Source: Pinus tabuliformis | Taxonomy: Eukaryota > Streptophyta > Pinopsida > Pinales > Pinaceae | Direction: 5' to 3' | Length of the DNA: 64,000 nt | Assembly (NCBI GenBank): GCA_031772625.1 | Contig: CM062818.1 | Coordinates: 215,505,742-215,569,741 of the forward strand | Shown: in pieces, positions 55,490-64,000 of the stretch | Layout: the number at the start of each line of letters is the position of its first letter | Position numbering within the stretch: the first letter of the stretch is position 1 | The notes under the pieces: model-generated | Told to the model about the DNA's origin: nothing | The model's input: the letters and a program-made list of their open reading frames with translations, nothing else | Database searches by the model: none | Made by a program: the position numbers and the translations under genes

Positions 55490-56600
55490 TTTTTTTTTGC
55501 TAATGCAAGAGTCAGACGTTCCCATTCATTAATCAATAAATATATTACATAGAGTTACAACACAACCCTCAAGGTCGTTGAGAAAGGAAAAGGACTGAAG
55601 CAAAATTTTTCCTTGCTTCTAACCATCAAACTAAACCATTCTAAAGAAGAAAAAGATGAGATTCAACATGGTTTCATAAAAACCCAAAGCGGTCAACAAG
55701 AAGATTTGGCTCCAACACCCGAGATGTCAAACCAAGGAAAGCCCACGTGAGCTAGGCAAAATGGTCCAAGAACTTAATGAAGCGCTGCTTGTCCGTACCC
55801 CAGGGACCACAAACCTGCATGGGTGATCTGGACCGTTGAAACCCCAAGAGCCAGCTAATGGAGGATAATAACATCGAATCTGCCTACAAGCACAGAAAAT
55901 AACTTGCGATGAGGGTGGTTTTCCATCCGACCCGACCGCCATGTGGAGCTCAACTATTGTGATTGCTTTCAAATGGGGAAAACCAATTCCCTCTTGTTGG
56001 GGCCGCGAAAACCACTTTCATGCCACAAATCTTCTTGACCCCTCCAGACCGTCGGATGGCTTGGGAAAAAAAGGACGGTTGTGCTTGATATCGCATGGCC
56101 CTAAGTCACTGAACTTTAAGGTGCGATGGGGGTGGTTTTTGGAACCGCCCTGCCACCACATGTCACTCTTGTAATGGAATCACTGCCCATACTCCGAAAT
56201 TGCTTCCTGATGGAAAGCGGTGTGAACTCTTGAATACCGCTTCATCTACTGCATGTTTTCCCGGCAATAGGAAATAGGAAGCGGAAGCCCCCAGCTCCAC
56301 TGTCGACGATTATTGACCAAAGCATTTTCTGGGAATGGGGAAAAGTGGTGCCAAACCCTGAGGATTTTAGAGGAAGAGAAAAACCAACCACCAATATCCA
56401 CCAGGGCCATGCTTTTGCTTGTTTGTCCCAAAAGAACAAAACCAACTAGGCTCTCCACACAAAATCGACAGGGAAAACTAGTCCAAAAGCTGAAGGAACA
56501 ATTCTCTTCCTCTTCCACTCTAAAGCTGGCCCCAAAACCATAGGATGATTAGAAGAGGTGAAAGGAATTGTCTCAAAACACTCCGTGAACCAATGGCACC
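55490..56600 (-). other. LINE 3' untranslated region and A-tail
   Basis: No further domain follows the RNase H. The minus-strand sequence ends in about nine A residues next to the gag fossil. The reading frames on either strand here (56242-56670) are short and unconserved as far as I can tell. Confidence 0.6.
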
Positions 56601-56719
56601 CAAAGGGAAAATCAAGAGGCCGAGGAATCATTGGCTGGGGACACTTTGCCTTTGCTAGAAACCCTCCCACTACTATGGCCCTCCTGAATGTCTTCTGCTG
56701 CTTGGTAATAGAAAAGAAA

Positions 56720-57190
56720 CTTTAAATGATTTTGGGGCAAATCCTTCCACTTCTTCTCCATCCTGCAATCTACATTGCTCACCCCTTGGTTGGCTAGAAT
56801 GTCTGCCAGCTTGTTAGCAGTTCTGCGCACGTGATTGAAATTGATCGATCCAAAACTTTGAAGGTGAGCTTCAATCCTTTGATAAACCTGGATTAGTCTC
56901 CAATGCTTTGAGACTATCTTTGGTTTGGATCCACAGCTGATTCTTTTAACAGAGTTGATGGTGATTTTGGAGTCTGCCTCAATAATGACATTTGAGCTAC
57001 GATTTTCAATCAAAATCTCTAGGCCCTGCTCCAATGCCATTAGTTCTGCGATGTTATTGGTTTCTTTACCTAAATGGATGTGGAAGATTAATAGGATTCT
57101 TCCCTCTTCATTTCTTAAAACTCCTCCAAACCCAGAAACTCTGGGATTACCTTTGGAGGCTCCATCAATATTGAATTTCAGGTAGTTATT
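56720..57190 (-). pseudogene. LINE RNase H domain
   Basis: On minus: NYLKFNIDGASKGNPRVSGF (first catalytic Asp in NIDGAS), then TNNIAELMALEQGLEIL (catalytic Glu), VIIEADSKITIN (Asp) and VRRTANKLADILANQG (last acidic position). This is the plant-type RNase H (RVT_3) found at the C-terminus of many plant L1 elements. The open part from 57040 covers Glu to the end; the upstream portion is readable. Confidence 0.9.
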
Positions 57191-57388
57191 TGGAGGAGGC
57201 TACCAACAATCTTTCTCTGTATTCATTATCATTTTCTTTTTTCCAAGCCCTTGTGGGATGATCTTTTGCAATCCCAGCAGTCTGAGGGTTCTCAACTTCA
57301 TTGTTGAGGGAGGAGTCTTTGGGATGTTGCACACTGTGGTGCTGACTGTTTCCCTTATATTATGCTTTAAAATCAAATCATATAGCTT

Positions 57389-57860
57389 CTAAGGGTTGGA
57401 TTTTTCATCCTTAAAGATTCTCTTATTTCTTTCTTTCCACACATTCCAGATAATGAATCCTAGTGTGAAATCCCATGCCCGATTAATTGCCTCATTCTTC
57501 GAAAAGCTCCTCCTCCAATTATTTAGGGTGTTTGTGATACTCTCTCTGTCCCTGTCTGATTGTTGGAAAATGTTATAGAAGGAATTCCACAACCAGGTGG
57601 TGTAAGAGCAGCAGTTGAGGATGTGCTCCATAGTCTCCTCTTGCTCTTCACAAAGCTGACATTTTGAAGGCCCTAAGACTCCCCTTTTTCTAATATTGTC
57701 CCAAGTCAAAATTTTCCTATGGTGCACCAGCCACATAAAGAGCTTGATTTTCATCCATCCTTGATGAGACTAGAGATGCCTCCAAGATTTTTCTAGAACA
57801 CAGGACTCTAGCCCCAGGAGAATATACTTTGCCTCTTTGAGATTGAAGGTGCCTTTGTTG
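57389..57860 (-). pseudogene. LINE zf-RVT domain
   Basis: The domain includes GTFNLKEAKYILLG (57860-57820), then KIKLFMWLVHHRKILTWDN and KCQLCEEQEETMEHILNCC, with the pattern C-x2-C-x8-H-x3-C typical of zf-RVT, a zinc-binding domain found after reverse transcriptase in plant LINEs and their relatives. The tail has FIIWNVWKERNKRIF, a common ending. It is open for about 120 codons from 57754. Confidence 0.92.
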
Positions 57861-58019
57861 TTGTTACCCCATCTTAATTGATCCTGCCCCTCTGTGACCA
57901 TGATCATCCTCTGTTTTAAAATGATTCTCAGTGCTTTTGCTTTTGTTGTTATGAGAGTATTATTTCTACAATCAATGTTACTCCAGTTTCTCCACTTGTC
58001 CTGTCCCTGGGGGATGTTC

Positions 58020-58715
58020 CAGAAATCTTTAACTTTGTATAATCATTGGGAATCTATTTCCTGTTTAAGACTTATGAAGTCCTCCTTTAACAGAATCGGT
58101 TCTTGTTTCCATTTGTCCTCCCAAAAGAGTGCTTGCTCACCATATCTGATTTCCCAGAAAATGTGTTGTTGCACTATATTTCTATTCTCCCATGCCCTGT
58201 TCCAGATGAGAGAACCCCTTATATCTCCCGACATTCTGATAAGATTGTTAGTGTGCCAAGAGCTAGCGTATTTTTCTTTCCAGACCCTTGCCCAAAGGGA
58301 TTTTGGCTCTTGCACCCATCGCCACCAAAGCTTGGCTCCTAGAACTTTATTTAAAATCTCCTAACCATCTAAGCCTAGACCCCCATGGCTTTTGGGTATG
58401 CAGATTTTTTCCCAGGAAACCAGGGCCCACTTCTTCCTTGTTTCCTCCATACCCCACAGAAAATATCTTTGAATATTTCTGATTTTTTCTAAAACTCCTT
58501 TGGGGGCAGGAAGGGCTGATAACATGAAAATTGGGATGGATTAAAGAACTGCCTTTGTCAAAACCAATCTGCCCACCAAGTTCAAGGCTCTGAAGGTCCA
58601 TTTTTTAACTTTGTCCTGCAACTTAATTAGCATAGGTTCCCATATATTTTTAAGAATTGGTTTGTCTGTGAGAGGTACTCCCAAGTATTTTGAAGGGAGG
58701 GAGTCCATTTGGAAG
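58020..58715 (-). pseudogene. LINE reverse transcriptase C-terminal region
   Basis: Phrases in order: SLPSKYLGVPLTDKPILKN, KKWTFRALNLVGRLVLTKA, RYFLWGMEETRKKWALVSW, KSHGGLGLDG, LWARVWKEKY and FWEDKWKQEPILLKEDF. These are standard for the part of plant L1 ORF2 that follows the reverse transcriptase core (the phrase RxSxAGRxxLIxxVL and W-x5-CxPKxxGGLG neighbourhoods). The catalytic core itself is absent because of the 5' truncation. Two in-frame stops interrupt the frame. Confidence 0.85.
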
Positions 58716-58890
58716 CACAATATAATCCAGCCGACCTAACAATAATAATATAAATCCACAAAAATAACAATAGAGGGATTCTATGGGGCACAGAAATAAC
58801 AATATGGGGGTAATAGGGGCACAACAATATAAATAAGGGGTATAACTACAATAGTAACGGGGTAATCACTAGTATTATAGGGACCCAACA
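58716..58890 (-). repeat. Beginning of the 3' LTR of the Reina-like element
   Basis: On minus it starts TGTTGGGTCCCTATAAT right after the polypurine tract AAGGAGAGGGGCA and continues for about 175 bp, with repeated TTATTGTTATTT-like phrases, until LINE sequence begins. Confidence 0.75.
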
Positions 58891-58903
58891 TGCCCCTCTC
58901 CTT
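58891..58903 (-). promoter_or_regulatory. Polypurine tract of the Reina-like element
   Basis: AAGGAGAGGGGCA on minus directly precedes the LTR start TGTTGGGTCCC. Confidence 0.8.
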
Positions 58904-58919
58904 CAAAAAAGTGTTGTCC

Positions 58920-61900
58920 TCAATGCTTGAGCAGTTCTGGATACTTCTGCATAAAATTCTCATCCTCCCATGTGGAATCTTCAGCGGATAAGTTCTTCCA
59001 CTTGATAAGATACTCTGAAATTGATCGATTTCGTAGCTGTCGAGTTCTTGTTTCTGTGACTGCTTCCGGTTCCAATATAATTTTTCCTTCCTCGTCAAGT
59101 TCTGGAAATATTGTTTGAACTGGGAGCTTGTCGCCTATAACCTTCTTTAAACATGAAACATGGAAAACTGGGTGCAATCGAGAAGCTGCAGGAAGCTCCA
59201 ATTTGTATGCCATAGTACCAATCTTTTCCAACACCTTGTACGGACCATAATACTTTGGTGATAATTTATTATCCTTCTTAGCTTGCTTTAGGGACATTTG
59301 CTTATATGGTTGTAGCCGTAGGAATACCCAATCACCTACATCAAAACTTCTTTCACTGCGATGTTGATCTGCCTGTTGTTTCATTCTATTTTGTGCCAAC
59401 ACGAGGTTATCCTTTAAGAGTTGGAGGACTTGTTGTTGATGTTCGATGTGATGTTCCACTGCTTGAACCTTAGAATTTTCTCTTAAATATGATGTGATTG
59501 ATGGTGGTTGGTACCCATAAAGTGCCATAAATGGGGTCATTTTTGTTGCTGTATGGAAGGAAGTGTTATACCACCATTCAGCCAGAGGCAACCATTTGAC
59601 CCATTGTGTCTGTTTATCAGATACAAAGCAACGAAGATATCCTTCCAAACATTTGTTTACTATCTCAGTTTTCCCATCAGATTGAGGATGATAAGATGAG
59701 CTATGAGCTAACTGAGTACCAAGACAAGAAAATAATTATGTCCAAAAATTTCCAGTGAAAATGGGATCTCTGTCACTTACAATAATCTTTGGGTTTCCAT
59801 GTAGCTTTTGAACTGTTTCCATAAATGCAGTAGAAACTGTACTGGCTTTAAATGGATGTGATAATGCACAAAAGTGTGCATACTTGGTAAGTCTGTCAAC
59901 TACCACCATGATGACACTCTTTCCCTCAGACTTGGGTAAACCTGTGATAAAATCCATTGAAACCTCCTCCCAACGTTGGCTTGGAATGGATAAAGGTTGT
60001 AATAGACCTGGTGTCTTAATTGTTTCAACTTTATTTTGTTGGCAAACCAAACATTCTACCACAAACTTTTGAATATCTGATTTAAGGCCATCCCAAAAAA
60101 ATTCCTTCTTAACCCTGTGGTAAGTTTTTAAAAATCCTGAGTGCCCTCCTAAGGGAGAAGTGTGCAATTCCATAAGAATCTTTTGTTTTAGCTGGGAATT
60201 CTTACAGAGGTATAAGCGATCTTTGTACCATAACGAATCATTTTGCCAGCTAAATGTATCAGAAGTACTGGAATCTTGTTGTAGCTTTCGAATAAGTGCC
60301 CACACTTCTTCGTCATTCTTCCATTCCTCCTTTGCTTCGTTTATCCAATCTGGTTGGATAATAGAAATGGCACACAACAATGCTTCCACATCCTCATCCT
60401 TTCTTGAGAGTGCATCTGCCACCACATTTTGCTTCCCTTTTTTGTAGATGATTTCAAAGTCATAACCCAACATCTTTGTGACCCACTTTTGTTGCTCTTC
60501 AGAGGATAATCTTTGTTCTAAAAAGTATTTAAGGCTATCATGATCCGTTTTTACCTTGAAGTGTCTTCCCATTAGGTAGGGTCGCCATTTCTTAAGTGCA
60601 TGGAGTATTGCCAACATTTCCTTCTCATAAATAGCTTTGCTTAAAAACTTTCCCTTGATTGGACGACTTTCAAAAGCAATGGGTCTTTCATCTTGCATTA
60701 GAACAACACCAATTCCATTTCCTGAAGCATCACATTCCACAATAAAGGTTTTTGTGAAGTCCGGTGTAGCTAAGACCGGTGCTTGGCACATTGCCTCTTT
60801 AAGATGTTCAAAGGCCTTTGTTGCTTTCGGAGTCCATGAAAATGAATCTTTCTTCAATAATGTTGTTAGAGGTGCTGCTATTCTCCCATAATTCTTAACA
60901 AACTTGCGATAATACCCTGTCAACCCAAGAAATCCTCGCAGATGCTTTATGGATGTGGGGATTTTCCATTCCTTAATGGCTTTAATTTTGCTAGGGTCTA
61001 CCTTAACTCCTTCATGAGATACAATATGACCCAAATATTCCACCTCCTGGACTCCAAAGAAACATTTGGATCTTTTTGCATATAATTGTTTCTCCTCCAA
61101 TAGTTGTAGCACCTTGTCAACATGTTCAACATGATCCTTCCAAGACTTGCTGTAGATTAGTATATCATCAAAAAATACTAACACAAATTTTCTAAGGAAT
61201 GGTTTGAAAATTGAATTCATCAAACCTTGAAATGTTGAAGGTGCATTGGTAAGGCCAAAAGGCATGACCAAAAATTCATAATGACCCTCATGAGTTCTAA
61301 ATGCTGTTTTCGGAATGTCTTCAATCTTCATTCTGATTTGATGATATCCCGAACGAAGATCCAACTTGGTGAAGTAAATTGATCCATGCAATTCATCCAG
61401 TAATTCATCAATGACAGGAATGGGGAACTTATCTTTAATAGTGAGCTTGTTGAGCTCCCTATAATCTGGACACATGCGCCATGATCCATCCTTCTTGTGC
61501 ACCAATACTACTGGAGCTGAGAAAGAACTTTGACTCGGTTGAATTATACCAGCCTCTAGCATTTCTGCAACCATACGTTCAATTTCACTTTTTTGGACAT
61601 ATGGATATCTGTACGGCCTGATGTTTGGAGGAACACTTCCTGGAATCAGATGAATAGCATGATCATGATCACGCATAGGTGGGAGACCTTTGGGAGTCTC
61701 AAATACCTTGGAATGATTGTCCAGGACTTTTTGGAGATCTGGAGAAATAGATGATTCCAATGTGGAAACATCTAGCGAACATAATTGTGCAATTACACCT
61801 CTTTGCTCCTTTTTTAGAAGCTTTGTCATGCCATTAGAGCTGATTATCTTTCCTGGTTTCCCTGCAATACCCCTTAATTCAACTTCCTTTCCTTCCACAG

Positions 61901-63479
61901 AAAATTTCATGAAAAGTTCTTGAAAATTAAAAGCTATTGTACCCAAGGATTGTAGCCATTGGACTCCTAGTACAACATCAGCACCTCCCATTGGAATGGA
62001 AAGCATTGGGCTAGTCAATACATATTCTCCCATGGATAGCTTGATATTATGGCACTTTCCAGAACAATTTATTGTTCCTCCATTTGCAATCATCACTTGA
62101 CACTCTGGTGCTGGATATAGGAAGCAATTCAATTCTTTTGCTACCCTACAATGAATAAAATTGTGGGTGCTTCCTGAATCAATCAACACTATTACCTTTT
62201 TCTTCTTGATTTGTCCTTCTATCTTGATGGTTTGAGGAGTGGTAATTCCCGCCAATGCATTACAAGATATGGTCGGATTTATTTGTTCTTCATCTAGGCT
62301 TTGTTCCTGGAATATATCCTCTTCTTTTGACCTTTCTTGCTCCTTTTCTTCTTCCTCTTCACAATCTATGTAGAATAATTTCTTCTCAGCACACTTATGA
62401 CCTTTTGTGTATTTGCTATCACAATTGTAACAAAGCCCTTTTGCTCTTTTTTCTTCCAATTGTTGTGGTGTCAACCTTGTAGGTTGTGGAAGACTATGGG
62501 CAACAACACTTCCGTCTTTATAGTTGTGAATGGTATGCTTCCTAGTTGCCATAATTTTGCTTTCCATTTTTCTTGCTAACCTGAATGCCTTCTCTAATGA
62601 ATCAGGTTCCCAAAGGCGCACATCATGTTGGATATTATCCTTTAAAGACCCTATGAACACATCAATCCTATGCTCCTCTGGAATATCTTTTACCCTTATG
62701 TTCAATTTTTGGAACTCCTCAATGTGCTCCATTATTGAACCCTTTTGTTTGAGACTTATCAATTGGCTAAAAAAAGTGTTGCTTTTTGTATCCTCATAAT
62801 GTGCTATCAATTCTTCCGTAAAAATTGCCCAAGTGATAAATTGTTTACGAGAACAAAGCCATTGATACCATACAAACTGATTTGGTTCCAAATATAAAGT
62901 TTCCATACGTACCTTTTGTGTGTTTTGCACATTATTGAGATCGAAGAATTGCTCCATCTGTAATATCCATGTGGCGGGATCCTTGCCATCAAACTTCCTC
63001 ATATCGATTTTTGGAACATGGTGAGTCTTCGATCCAACATTAGAGTCTATGGAATCATGATTAACATTTCTTTTGTTCTCATCATGAGTTTCCTTTAGTA
63101 CTCTTTCACCCTTAGTGACCATTTCTTGTAGCAACTTGTTCATATTTATCTTCAATTCTTCCATCTTATCATCCATGCCATCAATTTTAGCGTCCATGCC
63201 ATTCACCTTAGCTTCCATGCCATCCATCTTAGCTTCTACGCCTTTCTTTAAACAGTCCATCTTAGCTTCTACACCTTTCTTTAAACCATCCATCTTAGCT
63301 TCTACATCTTTCTTTAAACCATCCATCTTAGATTCTGTTCCTTTTTGTGCAAGGGACAATTGTTGCACTTGGTCTTGTAATTTTGATATATCATGTTGCA
63401 TTTCTTCCTCTTCTTCATGAGTCATGCTAGAGCTTTCAGGTTCCTTACTAGGTGTTTTTATTTTCTTTCCTCGGGGCAT
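58920..63479 (-). CDS. gag-pol polyprotein region of the Reina-like element, about one break
   Basis: Domains in order on minus. Gag (63479-62390) has a coiled-coil N-terminus made of 33-bp DNA repeats, a capsid-like core ([19 protein letters not shown]) and a knuckle variant [14 protein letters not shown]. Protease (about 62230-61900) shows [13 protein letters not shown]. Reverse transcriptase (61600-61100) has [36 protein letters not shown] and catalytic [10 protein letters not shown]. RNase H (60750-60500) has [13 protein letters not shown]. Integrase (60250-59500) has [15 protein letters not shown]...[18 protein letters not shown] and [11 protein letters not shown] chromodomain closes it (59060-58920: [19 protein letters not shown]). 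The knuckle form and chromodomain point to the Reina/Galadriel side of plant chromoviruses. Start chosen at the first Met after the leader ([15 protein letters not shown]). Confidence 0.9.
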
Positions 63480-64000
63480 CAGTTACCGATAATAATGCTC
63501 TACTATGACCTTTGAATTCCTTCAAAATAAATTTTCAAACCAAGCTTAAGAAAAAATTTAAAAAAATCTACACACCTTTTTTCACTTTGTAGGAGCTTGA
63601 TATTGCCTCTGATGTATCTCTGTACTTTCCAATCATCTAGTTCTAAAATTGTGACTTGTAGTATCTCTCCGTGTCCTCTTTCCAATGCCACCAGTCTGAT
63701 CCAAATTGGATTCTCCAAGAAAGAGTTGTGCGCAATCTCCCAAGATGACCTGATTATAGATCTTTCCAGAAGAGTGAAATTGTATGAAGTGCCACGTGTA
63801 CAATTTTCGGCCTTTGGTTCTAAAAACGATTTACAAGAAACTACCATCTGTCCTCTTTCTGTACCTTCTTGCGAAATTTCAATCCGATCCCCAGAGAGAA
63901 AGTTATGACGATTTTCCCTAGGTCACCTGTTTTGAATGTAATTCAAGAGTCTGTAAAAAAGACCAACTTCCTCAGAGCATATCTCCGCAAATATCGCGCT
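63480..64000 (-). other. Leader / possible 5' LTR sequence of the Reina-like element
   Basis: No domain. On minus, TCATAGTAGAGC about 20 nt before the polyprotein start faintly resembles a tRNA-Met-type primer site, but it is not convincing. The 5' LTR boundary cannot be set because the window ends and only 175 bp of the 3' LTR is available for comparison. Confidence 0.45.

Larger units (their letters stand above)
55490..58715 (-). mobile_element. 5'-truncated plant L1-type LINE
   Basis: Read on minus, the copy begins within the C-terminal part of reverse transcriptase (SLPSKYLGVPL near 58690), and continues through the thumb-like region, the zf-RVT domain and an RNase H domain to a 3' untranslated region ending in a short A-tail (T-run at 55490-55498 on plus). 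At about 3.2 kb it holds roughly the last half of a full plant L1, the usual result of incomplete reverse transcription. It has some in-frame stops, for example after KAVL near 58540 and near 58360, so it is not active. It lies between a gag fossil on the left and the LTR remnant of the Reina-like element on the right. Possible target duplications (AAGCAATAT left, AAGCACAATAT right) are imperfect. Confidence 0.88.
58716..64000 (-). mobile_element. Reina-like chromovirus (Ty3/gypsy), nearly whole coding region
   Basis: Read on minus: leader and possibly 5' LTR sequence (64000-63480), gag, protease, reverse transcriptase, RNase H, integrase and a chromodomain (63479-58920), a polypurine tract (58903-58891) and the beginning of the 3' LTR (58890-58716), which then meets the LINE. 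The coding region has about one break, so this is the best preserved pol in the window and probably among the younger insertions. The 5' end runs out of the window, so LTR divergence cannot be compared. Confidence 0.9.

Noticed and set aside
55727-56670. Open frames on both strands as host exons
   Set aside because: They fall in the LINE 3' untranslated region between its RNase H domain and A-tail; no conserved motif is seen.
1-64000. tRNA, rRNA, Polinton-like or envelope-bearing element
   Set aside because: I found no cloverleaf-like sequence with A and B boxes, no rRNA core motifs, and no packaging ATPase, protein-primed polymerase or envelope-like frame. Primer-site matches to tRNA 3' ends belong to LTR elements.

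Overview
The window looks like plant nuclear DNA from a large, repeat-swollen genome. A gymnosperm such as a conifer would fit, but the sequence alone does not prove it. The grounds are Ty3/gypsy lineages known only from plants (a Tat-type element with a second, archaeal-type RNase H; a chromodomain Reina-like element), a plant L1-type LINE, a Ty1/copia remnant, and no convincing intact host gene, rRNA or tRNA in 64 kb. Almost everything that can be named is an LTR retrotransposon or a piece of one, in several nested layers.

Layout. 1-6.6 kb: unnamed sequence holding a striking palindromic minisatellite (1508-2110), a dispersed repeat (2600-3035) and an LTR-like block (4755-6599) preceded by a polypurine tract. 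6.6-9.8 kb: AT-rich, with one short exon-like reading frame made of small tandem duplications (6761-7090). 9.8-12.8 kb: gypsy fossil with a long 5' LTR, primer-binding site and part of gag. 12.8-15.4 kb: AT-rich, with hairpins, a 48-bp tandem repeat and a dispersed repeat that recurs at 51.6-52.05 kb. 15.4-23.06 kb (minus) and 42.5-49.9 kb (plus): two diverged copies of one retroelement family with gag, protease and about 4 kb of extra coding-like sequence, and no reverse transcriptase or integrase that I can see. 23.2-25.3 kb: 3' half of a copia element. 25.3-42.5 kb: a Tat-like element on minus with an LTR at each end and no pol of its own, into which a second Tat element (28372-37447, plus) has inserted. 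That insertion has two 1040-bp LTRs and a perfect ATTAC target duplication. 50-52 kb: dispersed repeats. 52.05-55.5 kb: LTR, primer site and gag of a third element whose gag resembles the two-copy family. 55.5-58.7 kb: 5'-truncated LINE on minus. 58.7-64 kb: nearly whole Reina-like chromovirus on minus.

How the pieces relate. The insertion order can be partly read: the outer Tat element abuts the gag of the plus-strand two-copy family member, the inner Tat element lies inside the outer one, and the copia LTR is joined to a point inside the outer element's 3' LTR. The Tat elements in opposite orientation leave about 1.3 kb of inverted homology (26.4-27.7 against 34.8-36.1 kb), a possible source of double-stranded RNA. 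The best candidate for something poorly described is the two-copy family: Gag with up to five zinc-knuckle-like motifs, a protease, a second gag-like block, a long acidic and coiled-coil region, and an LTR with a conserved palindrome exactly 4 nt upstream of its TATA box.
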